In this document: positions 18,334 through 28,800 of the stretch, in pieces
How positions within the stretch are numbered: position 1 is the stretch's first letter
Layout of the letters: each line of letters starts with the position of its first letter
Origin: Bacillus safensis
GTDB lineage: Bacteria > Bacillota > Bacilli > Bacillales > Bacillaceae
Assembly (NCBI GenBank): GCA_030159235.1
Contig: BSBG01000004.1
Location: 301,389-365,388, forward strand
Direction of reading: 5' to 3'
Length of the DNA stretch: 64,000 nt
Notes under the pieces: generated by a model
Database searches by the model: none
What the model was told of the DNA's origin: nothing
Seen by the model: the letters and a program-made list of their open reading frames with translations, nothing else
Program-made: the position numbers and the translations under genes

Positions 18334-19872
18334 TTATTTCTTATATTCAATATGGTACACATCTCTTCTTCGGTCTTTCAGCTGACGTACCGTTCCATCC
18401 TGCCGCTGTCTTCTTAAAATTTCTAAATCGACATCGCCAACAACAACCATTTCTATATTTGGATTACACTCTCCTACAATCCCATCCCTTGCAAATTCAA
18501 AGTCAGATGGTGCAAAAATCGCCGATTGTGCATATTGAACATCCATATTTTCGGTTTGCGGAAGGTTTCCAACAGTTCCCGAGATGACCGTATAAATCTG
18601 GTTTTCAACCGCTCTAGCCTGTGCACAGTAACGCACTCTTAAATAGCCTTGGCGATCTTCTGTACAGAACGGAGTGAAAATAATTTTCGCTCCTTTATCA
18701 GCTGCAATCCGAGCAAGCTCAGGGAACTCAATATCGTAGCAAATTTGGATCGCAATTTTGCCGCAGTCCGTATCAAATACACGAACCTGATCACCTGCTG
18801 AAATCCCCCACCATTTTCTTTCATTCGGCGTGATGTGGAGCTTATATTGCTTTTCAATCGTTCCATCTCGTCTAAATAAATAGGCGATATTGTAGATTTT
18901 CCCTTCCTCTTCAACGAAATGTGACCCGCCAATAATGTTAATGTTGTACTTCACAGAAAGGTCTGTGAACAAATTAATGTAGTCCTCAGTATATTCTGTG
19001 ATCCGCTGGACAGCAAGACTTGGTGATCGCTCTTCTAAATAAGACATAAGCTGCGTTGTAAAAATTTCCGGGAATACAGCAAAGTCAGCTGATGCATCTG
19101 ATGCGACATCAACATAATACTCCACCTGATTCATAAATTCCTCAAAGGAATGAATTTGTTTCATCGCATATTGAATCACGCAAATGCGCACTGGGAACGC
19201 CGATTTATAATATCTTTTTGATTGCGGACGATAATCGACGTTGTTCCATTCCATTAACGTTGCATATGTGCTGGATGCCTTATCATCCGGCAAGTAATTC
19301 GGATTGATCCGCATGAGGCTAAATTCATTTAATAGCTGAAATGATAAAACAGGATCATAAATTTGGTGAAGCATCACCTGCTCCACATATTGGCGGGGCG
19401 TCATTTCCTCTTGGTATTTATGATAATTCGGGATGCGTCCGCCAATGATGATGCTTTTTAAATTTAATCTTCTCGCTAAATCTTTTCTTGCTTCATACAA
19501 ACGATGACCAATTTTCATGCGGCGGTACTCAGGGCTCACCATGACTTCAATTCCGTACATATTCATGCCATCTGGATTATGGTTCGTGATATACCCATCA
19601 TCTGTAATGTCCTGCCAAGTATGGCGGTCATCGTATTCATCAAAGTTAATTAATAAACTTGAACAGGAACCAATGATTGCTCCCTCGAATTCAGCACAAA
19701 ACTGCCCTTCTGGGAAATGCTCAAGATGACTTTCAAGATGCTCTCGTTTCCATGGGTCCATGCCCGGAAAGCAGACCTCCTGCAAGGCAATGATTCGGTC
19801 AATATCTTCTTCCCGGATATTACGGATCACCATTTTTTTTTCAAACCGCGTTAAATCAAGTTTTTCTGCCAT
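18334..19872 (-). CDS. yhcX: YhcX, GNAT-nitrilase (carbon-nitrogen hydrolase) fusion
   Basis: A 512-residue two-domain enzyme. Residues about 12-165 are a GNAT acetyltransferase domain (IEVMVSPEYRRMKIGHRLY). Residues about 225-505 are a nitrilase-superfamily amidohydrolase with the Glu (FAVFPEIF), Lys (EKQYKLHITPNE) and Cys (IQICYDIEFPE) catalytic triad. B. subtilis YhcX has the same architecture; reports have linked it to indole-3-acetic acid formation in some Bacillus, which I treat as uncertain. The gene is 15 bp downstream of yhcW, probably as one operon. Confidence 0.92.
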   Translation of the reverse strand: MAEKLDLTRFEKKMVIRNIREEDIDRIIALQEVCFPGMDPWKREHLESHLEHFPEGQFCAEFEGAIIGSCSSLLINFDEYDDRHTWQDITDDGYITNHNPDGMNMYGIEVMVSPEYRRMKIGHRLYEARKDLARRLNLKSIIIGGRIPNYHKYQEEMTPRQYVEQVMLHQIYDPVLSFQLLNEFSLMRINPNYLPDDKASSTYATLMEWNNVDYRPQSKRYYKSAFPVRICVIQYAMKQIHSFEEFMNQVEYYVDVASDASADFAVFPEIFTTQLMSYLEERSPSLAVQRITEYTEDYINLFTDLSVKYNINIIGGSHFVEEEGKIYNIAYLFRRDGTIEKQYKLHITPNERKWWGISAGDQVRVFDTDCGKIAIQICYDIEFPELARIAADKGAKIIFTPFCTEDRQGYLRVRYCAQARAVENQIYTVISGTVGNLPQTENMDVQYAQSAIFAPSDFEFARDGIVGECNPNIEMVVVGDVDLEILRRQRQDGTVRQLKDRRRDVYHIEYKK

Positions 19873-19887
19873 GATGTTTTTGCCCCC

Positions 19888-20553
19888 TTACTGATCCTCT
19901 TTTTCAAGCTGATGGAATAGCTGGAGCAATTCAATTTCAGCCATGGATTCTAATCTGACATCATATTCTTCAAATTGCAGCGTGCTCGTCACTTTGTTTG
20001 GGACGATGACGCATTTCATGCCTGCCCGTTTAGCAGCAACTGATCCATTTACAGAATCCTCAAATGCAACACAATCCTTCGGTTCTACACCTAAACAGCT
20101 TGCGGTTTGCAAATAAAGCTCTGGATTTGGTTTCACTTCTTCCACATCATCTGACGTGCGGATACATTCAAAGTAATCGAAAAGACCAATCTGTTTCAGG
20201 TGATCAGACACCCATTTATAGTCTGAGCTGGAAGCAAGTCCAATCTTAATTCCAAGCTCCTTTGCTGCCTCTAAATAAGCTTGTACGCCAGGTCTTGCTG
20301 ATTCGTCCTTCATTCTCTTTTGAAAACGCGAACGTCGGTCTCTTGTAAGTGCTTCATGATCCAGCGTCTTTCCTAGCTGCTTTTCCAAGTATTCAAATGG
20401 CTTAAAGCCTGCCTGCGTCCCAATGACATTGCCCCATACTGAAAGAGGCAGCTCCGACTCATGCTCCGCAAACATTTCTTGTAAAACCTCATATTCATGT
20501 GTTTCTGTATCTAAAATTAATCCGTCAAAATCAAATATAATTGCCTTTACCAA
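19888..20553 (-). CDS. yhcW: YhcW, HAD-superfamily phosphatase
   Basis: A 221-residue HAD hydrolase of the beta-phosphoglucomutase-like subgroup. Motif I is IIFDFDGLILDTE, motif II the Ser in GLASSSDY, motif III the Lys in VKPNPELYL and motif IV FEDSVNGSVAAKRAG. It likely hydrolyses a small phosphorylated metabolite. TTG 20553 has AAAGGAGTG six bases upstream; a GTG at 20562 overlaps that site and cannot use it. Confidence 0.88.
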   Translation of the reverse strand: MVKAIIFDFDGLILDTETHEYEVLQEMFAEHESELPLSVWGNVIGTQAGFKPFEYLEKQLGKTLDHEALTRDRRSRFQKRMKDESARPGVQAYLEAAKELGIKIGLASSSDYKWVSDHLKQIGLFDYFECIRTSDDVEEVKPNPELYLQTASCLGVEPKDCVAFEDSVNGSVAAKRAGMKCVIVPNKVTSTLQFEEYDVRLESMAEIELLQLFHQLEKEDQ

Positions 20554-20563
20554 CGAGGCCACT

Positions 20564-20864
20564 CCTTTTTTTTACAAAAGTCTTAAACATGATACTCAAT
20601 GCTATCATATCGTGAATAAAATTGACTTTCAAAGATGAATGTCTGCTAAAATAATTATGTATAAAAGGAGCCTGTCCCATTTTGTCAGGCTCCTACCCGT
20701 GTCAGGTTCATTCTGCAAGAGATCCAAGCGCTCCGATTCTTGGAGAAATAGGCAATGTTGAAAAAGAGCGGGTTTGGTTTTACAGATCTTAAAGGTTTCT
20801 CCGTTCCCTTAAAAATAGTATGTGCGGCGGACTGATATGTTAACAAGGAAGTTCACACCAACTT
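20564..20864. other. Structured 300-bp spacer where B. subtilis has yhcV
   Basis: No gene is evident. The region holds a minus-strand terminator (20662-20693) and a second stem TCCAAG / CTTGGA near 20728-20750. B. subtilis carries the CBS-domain gene yhcV between yhcU and yhcW; no remnant of it is recognisable here. The 170 bases between the yhcU stop and the terminator could form a long 3' untranslated RNA. Confidence 0.45.
20662..20693 (-). terminator. Terminator of yhcU
   Basis: GGAGCCTG / CAGGCTCC, an 8-bp perfect stem, followed by TTTTATA on the minus strand. Confidence 0.65.
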
Positions 20865-21215
20865 TTACGCATTTTGAAGGTGTCTGCTGACGAAATCGTC
20901 CAAATCAAACGGAAATGAAAAGCCGCATGCATTGACTTGCTCACGGTTTCGCTCGAATAGTTCACGATCATGTTTTGTAATATGGCGTTTAGGTTTGACA
21001 ATAATGGTATGTAATAGCTGAAGTCCCGATAAAATACGAAAAGCATCATCCATCGTCCCGTTATATACCCCATCAATAAAGGTAAGCCGGCGCTCTTTTC
21101 GACACGCGGCGGGCTGTTCTCCATTGACAGCATGGGATAAAAGCTCTTCAACATCCTTTGATATTTCTTCAATTGCCTGCTCCTGAAGGTCTGTAGCAGC
21201 TTTCATTAATTTCAC
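20865..21215 (-). CDS. yhcU: YhcU-like protein (DUF5365 type)
   Basis: A 116-residue soluble protein of unknown function, similar in size and position to B. subtilis YhcU. It has a helical, acidic N-terminus (LQEQAIEEISKDVEELL) and a mixed C-terminal part (FPFDLDDFVSRHLQ). It starts at GTG 21215 after GAGAGGT and is divergent from yhcT. Confidence 0.7.
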   Translation of the reverse strand: MKLMKAATDLQEQAIEEISKDVEELLSHAVNGEQPAACRKERRLTFIDGVYNGTMDDAFRILSGLQLLHTIIVKPKRHITKHDRELFERNREQVNACGFSFPFDLDDFVSRHLQNA

Positions 21216-21323
21216 GTGACATCTACCTCTCTGTCGTTATTTCTCCATTCAGAATAGCACAGAAAAAAAGGCGTTCGCCAAGGTAAGTGTTTCCTATATA
21301 TACCCAAAGAGAGGAACGATATC

Positions 21324-22232
21324 ATGATCATGAAAGGACACACGCTCTCACTAAAAGTAGGTGAGAAGCATCATGACACTTCACTGAGTCATTTTTTAAA
21401 AACAGCCGTGTCTGCCTCAAAACCAATTATCCATTTTTGGATGGCGCATCAAAAAATACGCTTAAATCAAAAGCCTGCCCATCACGCGGCAAAAGTCAGT
21501 ACAGGCGATCAAATCCTGATCGATTTATTTGAAACGGAAGAAAGTGATGTGACACCAGAATACGGTGAATTAGAGGTGCTTTTTGAGGACGAGCACTTAT
21601 TAATTGTGCAAAAACCTGCTGGACGACCGACGCATCCGAATGAAAAGGGACAAACGGGCACACTGGCTAACCTTGTGGCCTTCCATTTTCAAGCAAATGG
21701 AGAGGAAAAGCGGGTAAGACATATCCATAGGCTGGATCAAGACACAAGCGGCACCGTCATTTTTGCCAAACACAGATTAGCGCATGCTGTGCTTGATCAA
21801 ATGCTTTCTGAAAAAACGATCAGACGGACATACATTGCTATCGCAGACGGACTTTTCAAAAAAAAGAAAGGCACTATCCATGCGGCAATCGGCCGTGACA
21901 AACACCATGCAGTCAGACGAAGAATTTCCGCTAATGGACAAAATGCTTTGACTCATTTTCAGGTTATAGACATGAATAAACGTCTGCAAATGACAGCCGT
22001 CCAGCTACAATTAGAGACTGGAAGAACGCATCAAATTCGTGTCCACCTCAGCAGTCTCGGACATCCTTTAGCCGGGGATACATTATATGGCGGTGTTCGT
22101 GAATATATCAACAGATGCGCCCTTCACGCCAAACAAGTAGACATGAAACATCCTTTTACAGGTGAGCACCTGAGCATAGAGGCACCGCTTCCAGCGGATA
22201 TGGCTCAGCTCATGGGCAAGATCATCCATTAA
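21324..22232 (+). CDS. yhcT: YhcT, RluA-family RNA pseudouridine synthase
   Basis: A 302-residue pseudouridine synthase with the catalytic Asp in RHIHRLDQDTSGTVIFAK and the following R-RTYIAI and ETGRTHQIRVHLSSLGHPLAGD motifs. The N-terminal 90 residues are an S4-like region (IRLNQKPAHHAAKVSTGDQI). Target uridines in tRNA or rRNA are not known. GAGAGGA precedes ATG 21324; ATG 21330 is an alternative. Confidence 0.9.
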   Translation: MIMKGHTLSLKVGEKHHDTSLSHFLKTAVSASKPIIHFWMAHQKIRLNQKPAHHAAKVSTGDQILIDLFETEESDVTPEYGELEVLFEDEHLLIVQKPAGRPTHPNEKGQTGTLANLVAFHFQANGEEKRVRHIHRLDQDTSGTVIFAKHRLAHAVLDQMLSEKTIRRTYIAIADGLFKKKKGTIHAAIGRDKHHAVRRRISANGQNALTHFQVIDMNKRLQMTAVQLQLETGRTHQIRVHLSSLGHPLAGDTLYGGVREYINRCALHAKQVDMKHPFTGEHLSIEAPLPADMAQLMGKIIH

Positions 22233-22268
22233 AAAAGAGCCTGCTGATCAAACGCAGGCTCTTTTTTC
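22230..22268. terminator. Bidirectional terminator between yhcT and yhcS
   Basis: AAAAAAGAGCCTGC and GCAGGCTCTTTTTT arms around an 11-base loop; serves both convergent genes. Confidence 0.85.
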
Positions 22269-22269
22269 T

Positions 22270-22836
22270 TTAGACAGATGCTCTTTTTGCATAAATAATG
22301 TACCGCTCTGGTGCATTGCCAACGAAATGAAATGGGTAGCATGTGGTTAACACCAGCTCTTCCTTTTCATTCTGCAAAGTGATAATGGATGTATCATGCT
22401 GATCAACGATTTTCGTATGTGTGATTTCATAAACAAACTCACCATACGGTACAGTGATTTTCAGCTGATCCCCAATATCCAGCTCTCCTGTCCGGCGAAA
22501 CACCGTGTCACGGTGGCCAGATAGGACGATTTGTCCTTTCTGATCAGGGTAATAACTGTCTTTGTAATGCCCGACTCCCTTTGCAAGATCATCGGCATCT
22601 GTCCCTTCGACAATGGGCAGGTCAGCCTTTAATTTCGGAATCGTCAGGATGCCCGAGGCTTTCCCCATTTCAGGAGCAAACTGCTTCTTTGACATCCCTT
22701 GATCAACAGCCACCGCCTTCTTCGCTTCTTCTAATGATTGTGCCGTTTGAAGGTGAGTAGAAGCGATTTGCCAAATTCCCCAGCCGAGTAGAACAATTCC
22801 TGCTGTCATCACAGTAAGTGCAAGCCACTTTTTCAT
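22270..22836 (-). CDS. yhcS: YhcS, class D sortase (SrtD)
   Basis: A membrane-anchored transpeptidase that links surface proteins to peptidoglycan. The 188-residue protein has an N-terminal transmembrane anchor (8-26) and the sortase barrel with catalytic His108 (LSGHRDTVF), Cys166 (LTTCYPF) and Arg178 (ERYIIY). It lies 45 bp downstream of yhcR, its known substrate in B. subtilis. In this window YhcR lacks a recognisable sorting signal, so the substrate may be elsewhere. Confidence 0.9.
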   Translation of the reverse strand: MKKWLALTVMTAGIVLLGWGIWQIASTHLQTAQSLEEAKKAVAVDQGMSKKQFAPEMGKASGILTIPKLKADLPIVEGTDADDLAKGVGHYKDSYYPDQKGQIVLSGHRDTVFRRTGELDIGDQLKITVPYGEFVYEITHTKIVDQHDTSIITLQNEKEELVLTTCYPFHFVGNAPERYIIYAKRASV

Positions 22837-22881
22837 GCTTAAACTCCTTTACCTGTTACATTTCTCTTAGATGATACGATT

Positions 22882-25785
22882 TCAGCTTGCTGCTTTTTCT
22901 TCTTGTTTTGCTTGTTGAATTCGTCCCTCTTTTTGATACACAATGGAAGCTCCCCCAAAGCTTTTCACAAAATCGACCGTGGCTTCTAAATCTTCGGGGC
23001 CTGTTTCCGGATTTTTCCCAAGCCTGCCTATCGGCGCATATTTACTACCAGTTGCAGTTGCCATGAAGTTATTCACGGTGAGTGTATACGATTGATCGAA
23101 AGCAACGGCTGAACCATCCGGCAGCTTCAGGTCGACTACCTTATATGTTACCGGATCATAGGAATATGAAAAGCCCGAAATGCTATAATCTGGTCCAAAT
23201 TGAGGTGAAATTTGTGCTTCAATGATTTCAATCAAGTCTTTCCCCTTAATCTCCAGTTTAACTAAAACGTTGCCGAATGGCTGAATATTAAACAGATCTC
23301 CCCACGTAATCGGCCCTTTTTCGAGGTTTTGCCTGATGCCGCCGCCATTCATCATGGCAAAGTCACTTTTCATTGTATATCTCATACCATCGGCAATGAG
23401 GTTGCCAAGCGGCGTGTCTCCATCATTTGAATAGCCGCCTTCCATTTTGACGCCAGCTTCTCCAACAACCTTACTAATAATCGGCTCAACTTCTTTCCCG
23501 TAATGAGCCAAAATGCCGGCTGCTTCCTTGTCTTTTTCAATACCAGATTGGTCTACATACTGGATATTTGCACTCTTTTTGACTATATCCTTCGTTTGGC
23601 GATCAAGTGTAACATTGACTTCACCAATGGCTTTCCCATATTCAAAGGCTTGCACAATTAATTTCCCATTGACCTCTCCATTTACTACTTCATGATTATG
23701 CCCTGCAAAAATGACATCAATTTCATCGTCGCCTTCTTTGGCAAGCTTCGCACTCTCTCCAGTGATCGTATCTCCATTTTGGGAGGCGGTCATATGAGCT
23801 AATACTGCGATGGCCTTGACTCCTTTTTGTTTTAATTCCTTTGTGGCTTCATTTACGGCTTTGACTTCATCTGTAAACTGAATGTCTTTAATCCCTTCTG
23901 GCATCACCATTCCTGCGGCTGATTTAGTCACAACACCGATAAATGCAACTGGGATTCCTTCTACATCCATGATTTCATAAGCAGGTAAAAGAGGTTTGCC
24001 TGTATCCTTGTATTCACAGTTTGCACAAACGAGTGGAAAGTTCTGTCCGTCATATCCCTTTGTGCCTTTAGGATGTTCTCCGCCATTGATGATACGCAAT
24101 AGCTCGTCCACCCCTTCATCAAATTCATGGTTGCCGACCGTACCAACATCAAAGCCAATGTTCTCCATGAGTTCTACCGTTGGTTCATCTTGCAGAAGAG
24201 AAGAGATAGGGGAGCTCCCGCCAATCATATCTCCGGCATGAACCGTGATCGTATTTTTGTGTGCCGCTTGTTTTTGTTTGATATAAGCCGCGACGTAATC
24301 CATCCGTCCGTATGTCCCTTTATTGCCATCACCTTTTAGATCCAGCTCGTATTCTTGATCAATTTTACCGTGTAAATCATTCATACTTAAAATCGTTAAT
24401 GGGACATCCTCCGCGCCCTCTGAGGGCTGATAACCAGCCTGCTCTGCTTTTTCTTTAGAAGCAAAAAAGATACGTTTATCCACAGCAATTTCTTTCCAGC
24501 GGTCAGGTGACACGTAGGTTTTCGCAGATGAATCACCGACATAGCGTGTCAGTCCTTTTTTCTGCTCACGTGCTCTAAATTCAAACGGCTGTTCCAGCAA
24601 GGGGTCCGCTTCATTCCAAATGCCCAGCCCTTTTTCTTCCGCTTCTTTGACAGCTTTTTGGAACGTCTGATAGTCCTTTTCTTCTCCAACTGGCCATATG
24701 AAATAAGTAGGGGCATATCCTTTTTTCACAAGCTCTAAATTCGTATTGATCCCTTTTTTGGTTTTCACCTGAGCTAAAAGACGTCCGTAGCCATCCTTCG
24801 CTTCAGGACCAATCTTTAAAGTGACTGTATCACCGCTTGAAAGCAGTGTTTTTAAATAGTCAGTCGCTTGCTCTCCAAAACGCAGCTGGTTTTGATCTAA
24901 TTCATTTTTTGGATTATGGTACGTTTCCGGCGTGTCCATATTGACAAAGCGCACCTTTGTTGTACCAAGCACAGGTTTCTTTAAATGAATCGTATCTCCA
25001 TCCACCACCCGGTCTACTGTTGCCTTGTATTCTTTCTTGATTTTTGGCGGCATTGGTTGGCGTTTCAGCAGATTGACGTCACCCTTTTGTCTTGGAAGCA
25101 CTTGAAGCGTATCATACCTGCTTAACACCCCTGTAAACTCATACCATTTCCCTGTCTTTACTTCATCAATGGCACTTGTATCCACCATCACTCTAAGGAG
25201 GGTACTATGATATTTTTTATCAATGATCACCACATTGTAGCCACCGCCGGCCGGCTGCTCTGGTTTTGATTCAACATAGCCTTTGACCTTCACAAGTTTT
25301 CCTTCATGTTTACGTGCCTGATCCGTTTCTAGTTGTTTTACGGAGACTCGCTTCGGCTTTGGCAAGGTTTGATTGACAGCATCTACCTTTAGACTGTCTT
25401 GATCCGGTACAATTTCGATCAATCCTTTATAAGACGTGATCTTCCCTGTTACTGTCACTTTCATGCCTGCTTTTAGTTCTGGGAAATTGTTTGGCTGTGC
25501 TGAATAAATATTGATTCCAGCTGATTTGTCTTGAATGTATGTTGACAGTTTTCCATTGCCTATCGCGGCTTGATCTGCTGTCACAATTCCACTCACCGTT
25601 ACCGTCTCTCCTACCAACTGACGGGCTTTCTTGATGTTCATTGGCTTCTTTTGTTTCCATACCGTTTCCTTCTTTTCAGACGCACTGGCTTGATCTGCTG
25701 AGATCATGACAGGCAACAAGGATTGCAGACTAAAAATCACCAAAACCAAACAACACATCACTCGAATGGACCGAACACGTTTCAT
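22882..25785 (-). CDS. yhcR: YhcR-like extracellular nuclease / 5'-nucleotidase
   Basis: A 967-residue exported multidomain enzyme that would degrade nucleic acid and release phosphate. After a signal peptide (SIRVMCCLVLVIFSLQ) come two OB-fold regions (about 30-240), a staphylococcal nuclease domain (about 260-410, VDRVVDGDTIHL, DGYGRLLAQV), a metallophosphoesterase domain (from about 475, LTILSMNDLHGKID, GNHEFDEG, AGHNHEV) and a 5'-nucleotidase C domain (GDTPLGNLIADGMR). B. subtilis YhcR is about 1200 residues and ends in an LPDT-type signal and anchor; this one stops at KQEEKAAS with neither. ATG 25785 follows GGGGAGAGG; upstream codons to 25875 are not needed. Confidence 0.9.
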   Translation of the reverse strand: MKRVRSIRVMCCLVLVIFSLQSLLPVMISADQASASEKKETVWKQKKPMNIKKARQLVGETVTVSGIVTADQAAIGNGKLSTYIQDKSAGINIYSAQPNNFPELKAGMKVTVTGKITSYKGLIEIVPDQDSLKVDAVNQTLPKPKRVSVKQLETDQARKHEGKLVKVKGYVESKPEQPAGGGYNVVIIDKKYHSTLLRVMVDTSAIDEVKTGKWYEFTGVLSRYDTLQVLPRQKGDVNLLKRQPMPPKIKKEYKATVDRVVDGDTIHLKKPVLGTTKVRFVNMDTPETYHNPKNELDQNQLRFGEQATDYLKTLLSSGDTVTLKIGPEAKDGYGRLLAQVKTKKGINTNLELVKKGYAPTYFIWPVGEEKDYQTFQKAVKEAEEKGLGIWNEADPLLEQPFEFRAREQKKGLTRYVGDSSAKTYVSPDRWKEIAVDKRIFFASKEKAEQAGYQPSEGAEDVPLTILSMNDLHGKIDQEYELDLKGDGNKGTYGRMDYVAAYIKQKQAAHKNTITVHAGDMIGGSSPISSLLQDEPTVELMENIGFDVGTVGNHEFDEGVDELLRIINGGEHPKGTKGYDGQNFPLVCANCEYKDTGKPLLPAYEIMDVEGIPVAFIGVVTKSAAGMVMPEGIKDIQFTDEVKAVNEATKELKQKGVKAIAVLAHMTASQNGDTITGESAKLAKEGDDEIDVIFAGHNHEVVNGEVNGKLIVQAFEYGKAIGEVNVTLDRQTKDIVKKSANIQYVDQSGIEKDKEAAGILAHYGKEVEPIISKVVGEAGVKMEGGYSNDGDTPLGNLIADGMRYTMKSDFAMMNGGGIRQNLEKGPITWGDLFNIQPFGNVLVKLEIKGKDLIEIIEAQISPQFGPDYSISGFSYSYDPVTYKVVDLKLPDGSAVAFDQSYTLTVNNFMATATGSKYAPIGRLGKNPETGPEDLEATVDFVKSFGGASIVYQKEGRIQQAKQEEKAAS

Positions 25786-25871
25786 TAGACCTCTCCCCTT
25801 TGAGCTTCGTTTCTCATAGTGTACTAAGTAAATATTGACGGTGGATGGATTTCTTGTAAAACTTTTCTTTT

Positions 25872-28800
25872 TCAACTCATTGGAAACGTAATAATCACTC
25901 GCGTCCCCTCAAAGCTCTTGCTTTCAAAACGAATACTGCCGCCATGGCTTTCAATAATTTTAATGGTCATCATTAACCCAAGGCCTGTCCCTTTTTCTTT
26001 CGTTGTATAAAAAGGTTCACCCAGTTTCCCCATTTCGTCTTCTGGTATGCCCTTTCCTTGATCTTCAAAGATCAGCATCATTTGATCATGTTTCAGTACT
26101 GATGTGACCTGAATGACACCTGTCACACCATCCATCGCCTCAATTCCATTTTTAAGGATGTTTAAGAAGACTTGTTTCAGTTCATTCGGTACACCTTGAA
26201 TGCTTGGCAGCGACGGAGACAAATTCTTCTGAATGGACACGCCTTTTAAAACTGCCTGTGATTCAACGACCATGATCACTTCTTCAAGCAGCAGATTGAC
26301 ATGCACTGGCTCAAATTTCACTGATTTGCTTCTAGAAAGCACGAGAAATTCGTTAATAATGGCCTCAAGCCGATTAAACTCAGACATCATCACATCTGCA
26401 TAATCCTTCTGATATTTCTTACTTTGAATCATCAGCTGTAAAAATCCCTTTAACGACGTCAACGGGTTCCGTATCTCATGAGCGATGCCAGCTGCAAGCT
26501 GACCAACTGCGGACAGCATCTCTGACTTCATCAGCATCTTCTCTGACTGCTTTTGATTGGTAATATCCTCAGAAATACGCATCACGGTTGACTGCATTTT
26601 GTCAGGATCATCAATTCGGTGTAAAGAGACTCTCTCCCATCGTTCACGGCCAGATACATCCTGAAAGTACATCTCACCTGTCCAGCTGCCTTCCCTTAAA
26701 CAAACGTCCCATTGCTTTGCCAAATCATCACATTGACTTAGCGAATGATAGACAGAAAAAATATCTTTGCCGATCAGGTCATATTCATGCTGCTGTACAA
26801 ACTCGCAAAAGCGCTGATTCACACATTGGATGGTCCCTTCCTCAGTTGCAACCACAATGTGAATATGGCTGTTATCAAGTGCTGTTACCGCCAGATGGAG
26901 CGACTGTTTGATTTTCATCATCTCCGTCATTTTAATCCATGTCATCACTGCTCCCTCTTGATCCTGATCTAAGATAGGTGTGATATGGACGGTGAATTGC
27001 TCTCCTTCATTCGTTTCAATTTCTCGTTTGATGACGCGCCTGTCCGAAATGACGGATTGTATGTCATGATAGAGCGTTTCCTGGGCAAGCTTCTTAGCCA
27101 TCGACTGAAAGGAACGCTGATGCCTTATTTGAGCTGAAGTAAATAAAGTGAAAGTGGAAGCTGCAGGAGTGTAATAGCGAATGTTCATGTCCCGGTCCAC
27201 AAACAACGTTGCAAGCTCTGGCTTGACTGAAGGTCTGTAAAGTTCTTCTCTTGTCACCTTTAAGTTGTTTATGATATTAATAAAATGTTCGTGTTTTTTC
27301 TCATGCTCCGCTATTTGTGTGTTTTTCACTTTTAATTGAGCCCTTGCCTCCTGCTCCTTTTGTTTGACTTCATTGAGTTCATTTTCTAAATCGACAATAC
27401 GCTGCTGGTAGACTGAATTCTGATCTGGCATCCCTTTGTCCCTGCCGTTCTTTTGATTTTTTCCTCTCTCATTCATACGAATGAGAATGACGTATACTCC
27501 TTTAAAACGGCGATCAAAACTCTTTACGGTAAAATCCGCATACTGCTTTTTGCCTTTTTCCGAAATGAGGACATGCTGAAACACAATCTCTGTCTCGTCT
27601 GTCCAAACCTTTTGAAAGGTTTGACTCAACATCTCTTTCATATAATCAGGTGTCACATATTCACATGACTGATCTGACACTTCTGTATGATCTAAGAAAG
27701 AATAGGCCCCATTTGATATCGCCAGGATTTTGTTACTATCATTGATCACCATGCATGCGTCATAATCCTCGCTCACTTCTTGCATATATTGTGCGGCTCG
27801 CTCTTTTAACTCGGCATCACGAATGTCTCGTGCCCAAGGGACATTGTATTTAGGAACGCTAAATTGGGTGTAAATGTTCCACTTTTCATTGAACAATTGA
27901 AACAATCGAGGGATATTGGGTACAGTTTCATTTGGCCCTAATATCAATACCCCTTGTTTTTTTAAAGCATATTGTAATCGGGATAATACTCGTTTTTGTA
28001 CTTCTGGCTGAAAGTACATCAGAACATTTCGGCAACTGATAAAATCGAGGTGGATAAAAGGTGAATCAATCAATAAATTGTGAGGAGCAAAAACAAGATG
28101 TTTTCTAAGCGACTGCTTCACAATAAAAGCGTCACCTTTTTTTTCGAAATATCGCGCACGCCATTTTTCCGGCATGCTTGCCATAGACTCTCTCGAGTAA
28201 AGACCTTTACTAGCTATTTGAACGGCTTTTCGGTTGATATCTGTCGCAAAGACTTGAAGTTCAATTGACACATCTCTTCGCTTCATTTCTTCTAAAAATA
28301 AAATTGTAAAAGAGTAGGCTTCTTCTCCAGTAGAACATCCCGCAATCCAAATTCGGCATCGAGATTTCCCGTTTTCCATTGAATGTTCAATGATCGACGG
28401 TATGATCTTCTGTTCACATACACGAAAAGCCTCCATATCTCTAAAAAATGAGGTCGAGCCGCTTAATAGCTGGACGTGCAGACGTTCAAGCTCCTCTGGG
28501 TCTCTTTCTAATAATCGATCGTACTCTGATAATAATGACATTGGTTGTTTTGCACTTCGCATTCGTTTTTGAATGACAGATAGCAGCCTTTTCTTTTCGT
28601 AGGTTGAAAAGGCAATACCTTTATACATTTCAAGACGTTCAATCATTCTTAGTAAAACGGGATCTGTCTCATCGATATGCGGGACATTGATGATATTGGC
28701 AATATATGCCGCAAGGGTGGTTGGATCTTTGAATGTGTGATGATACATGCTGTCAAAACCACTCTCTATCTCACTGCACGATAAGGCTGTACCACCTTGC

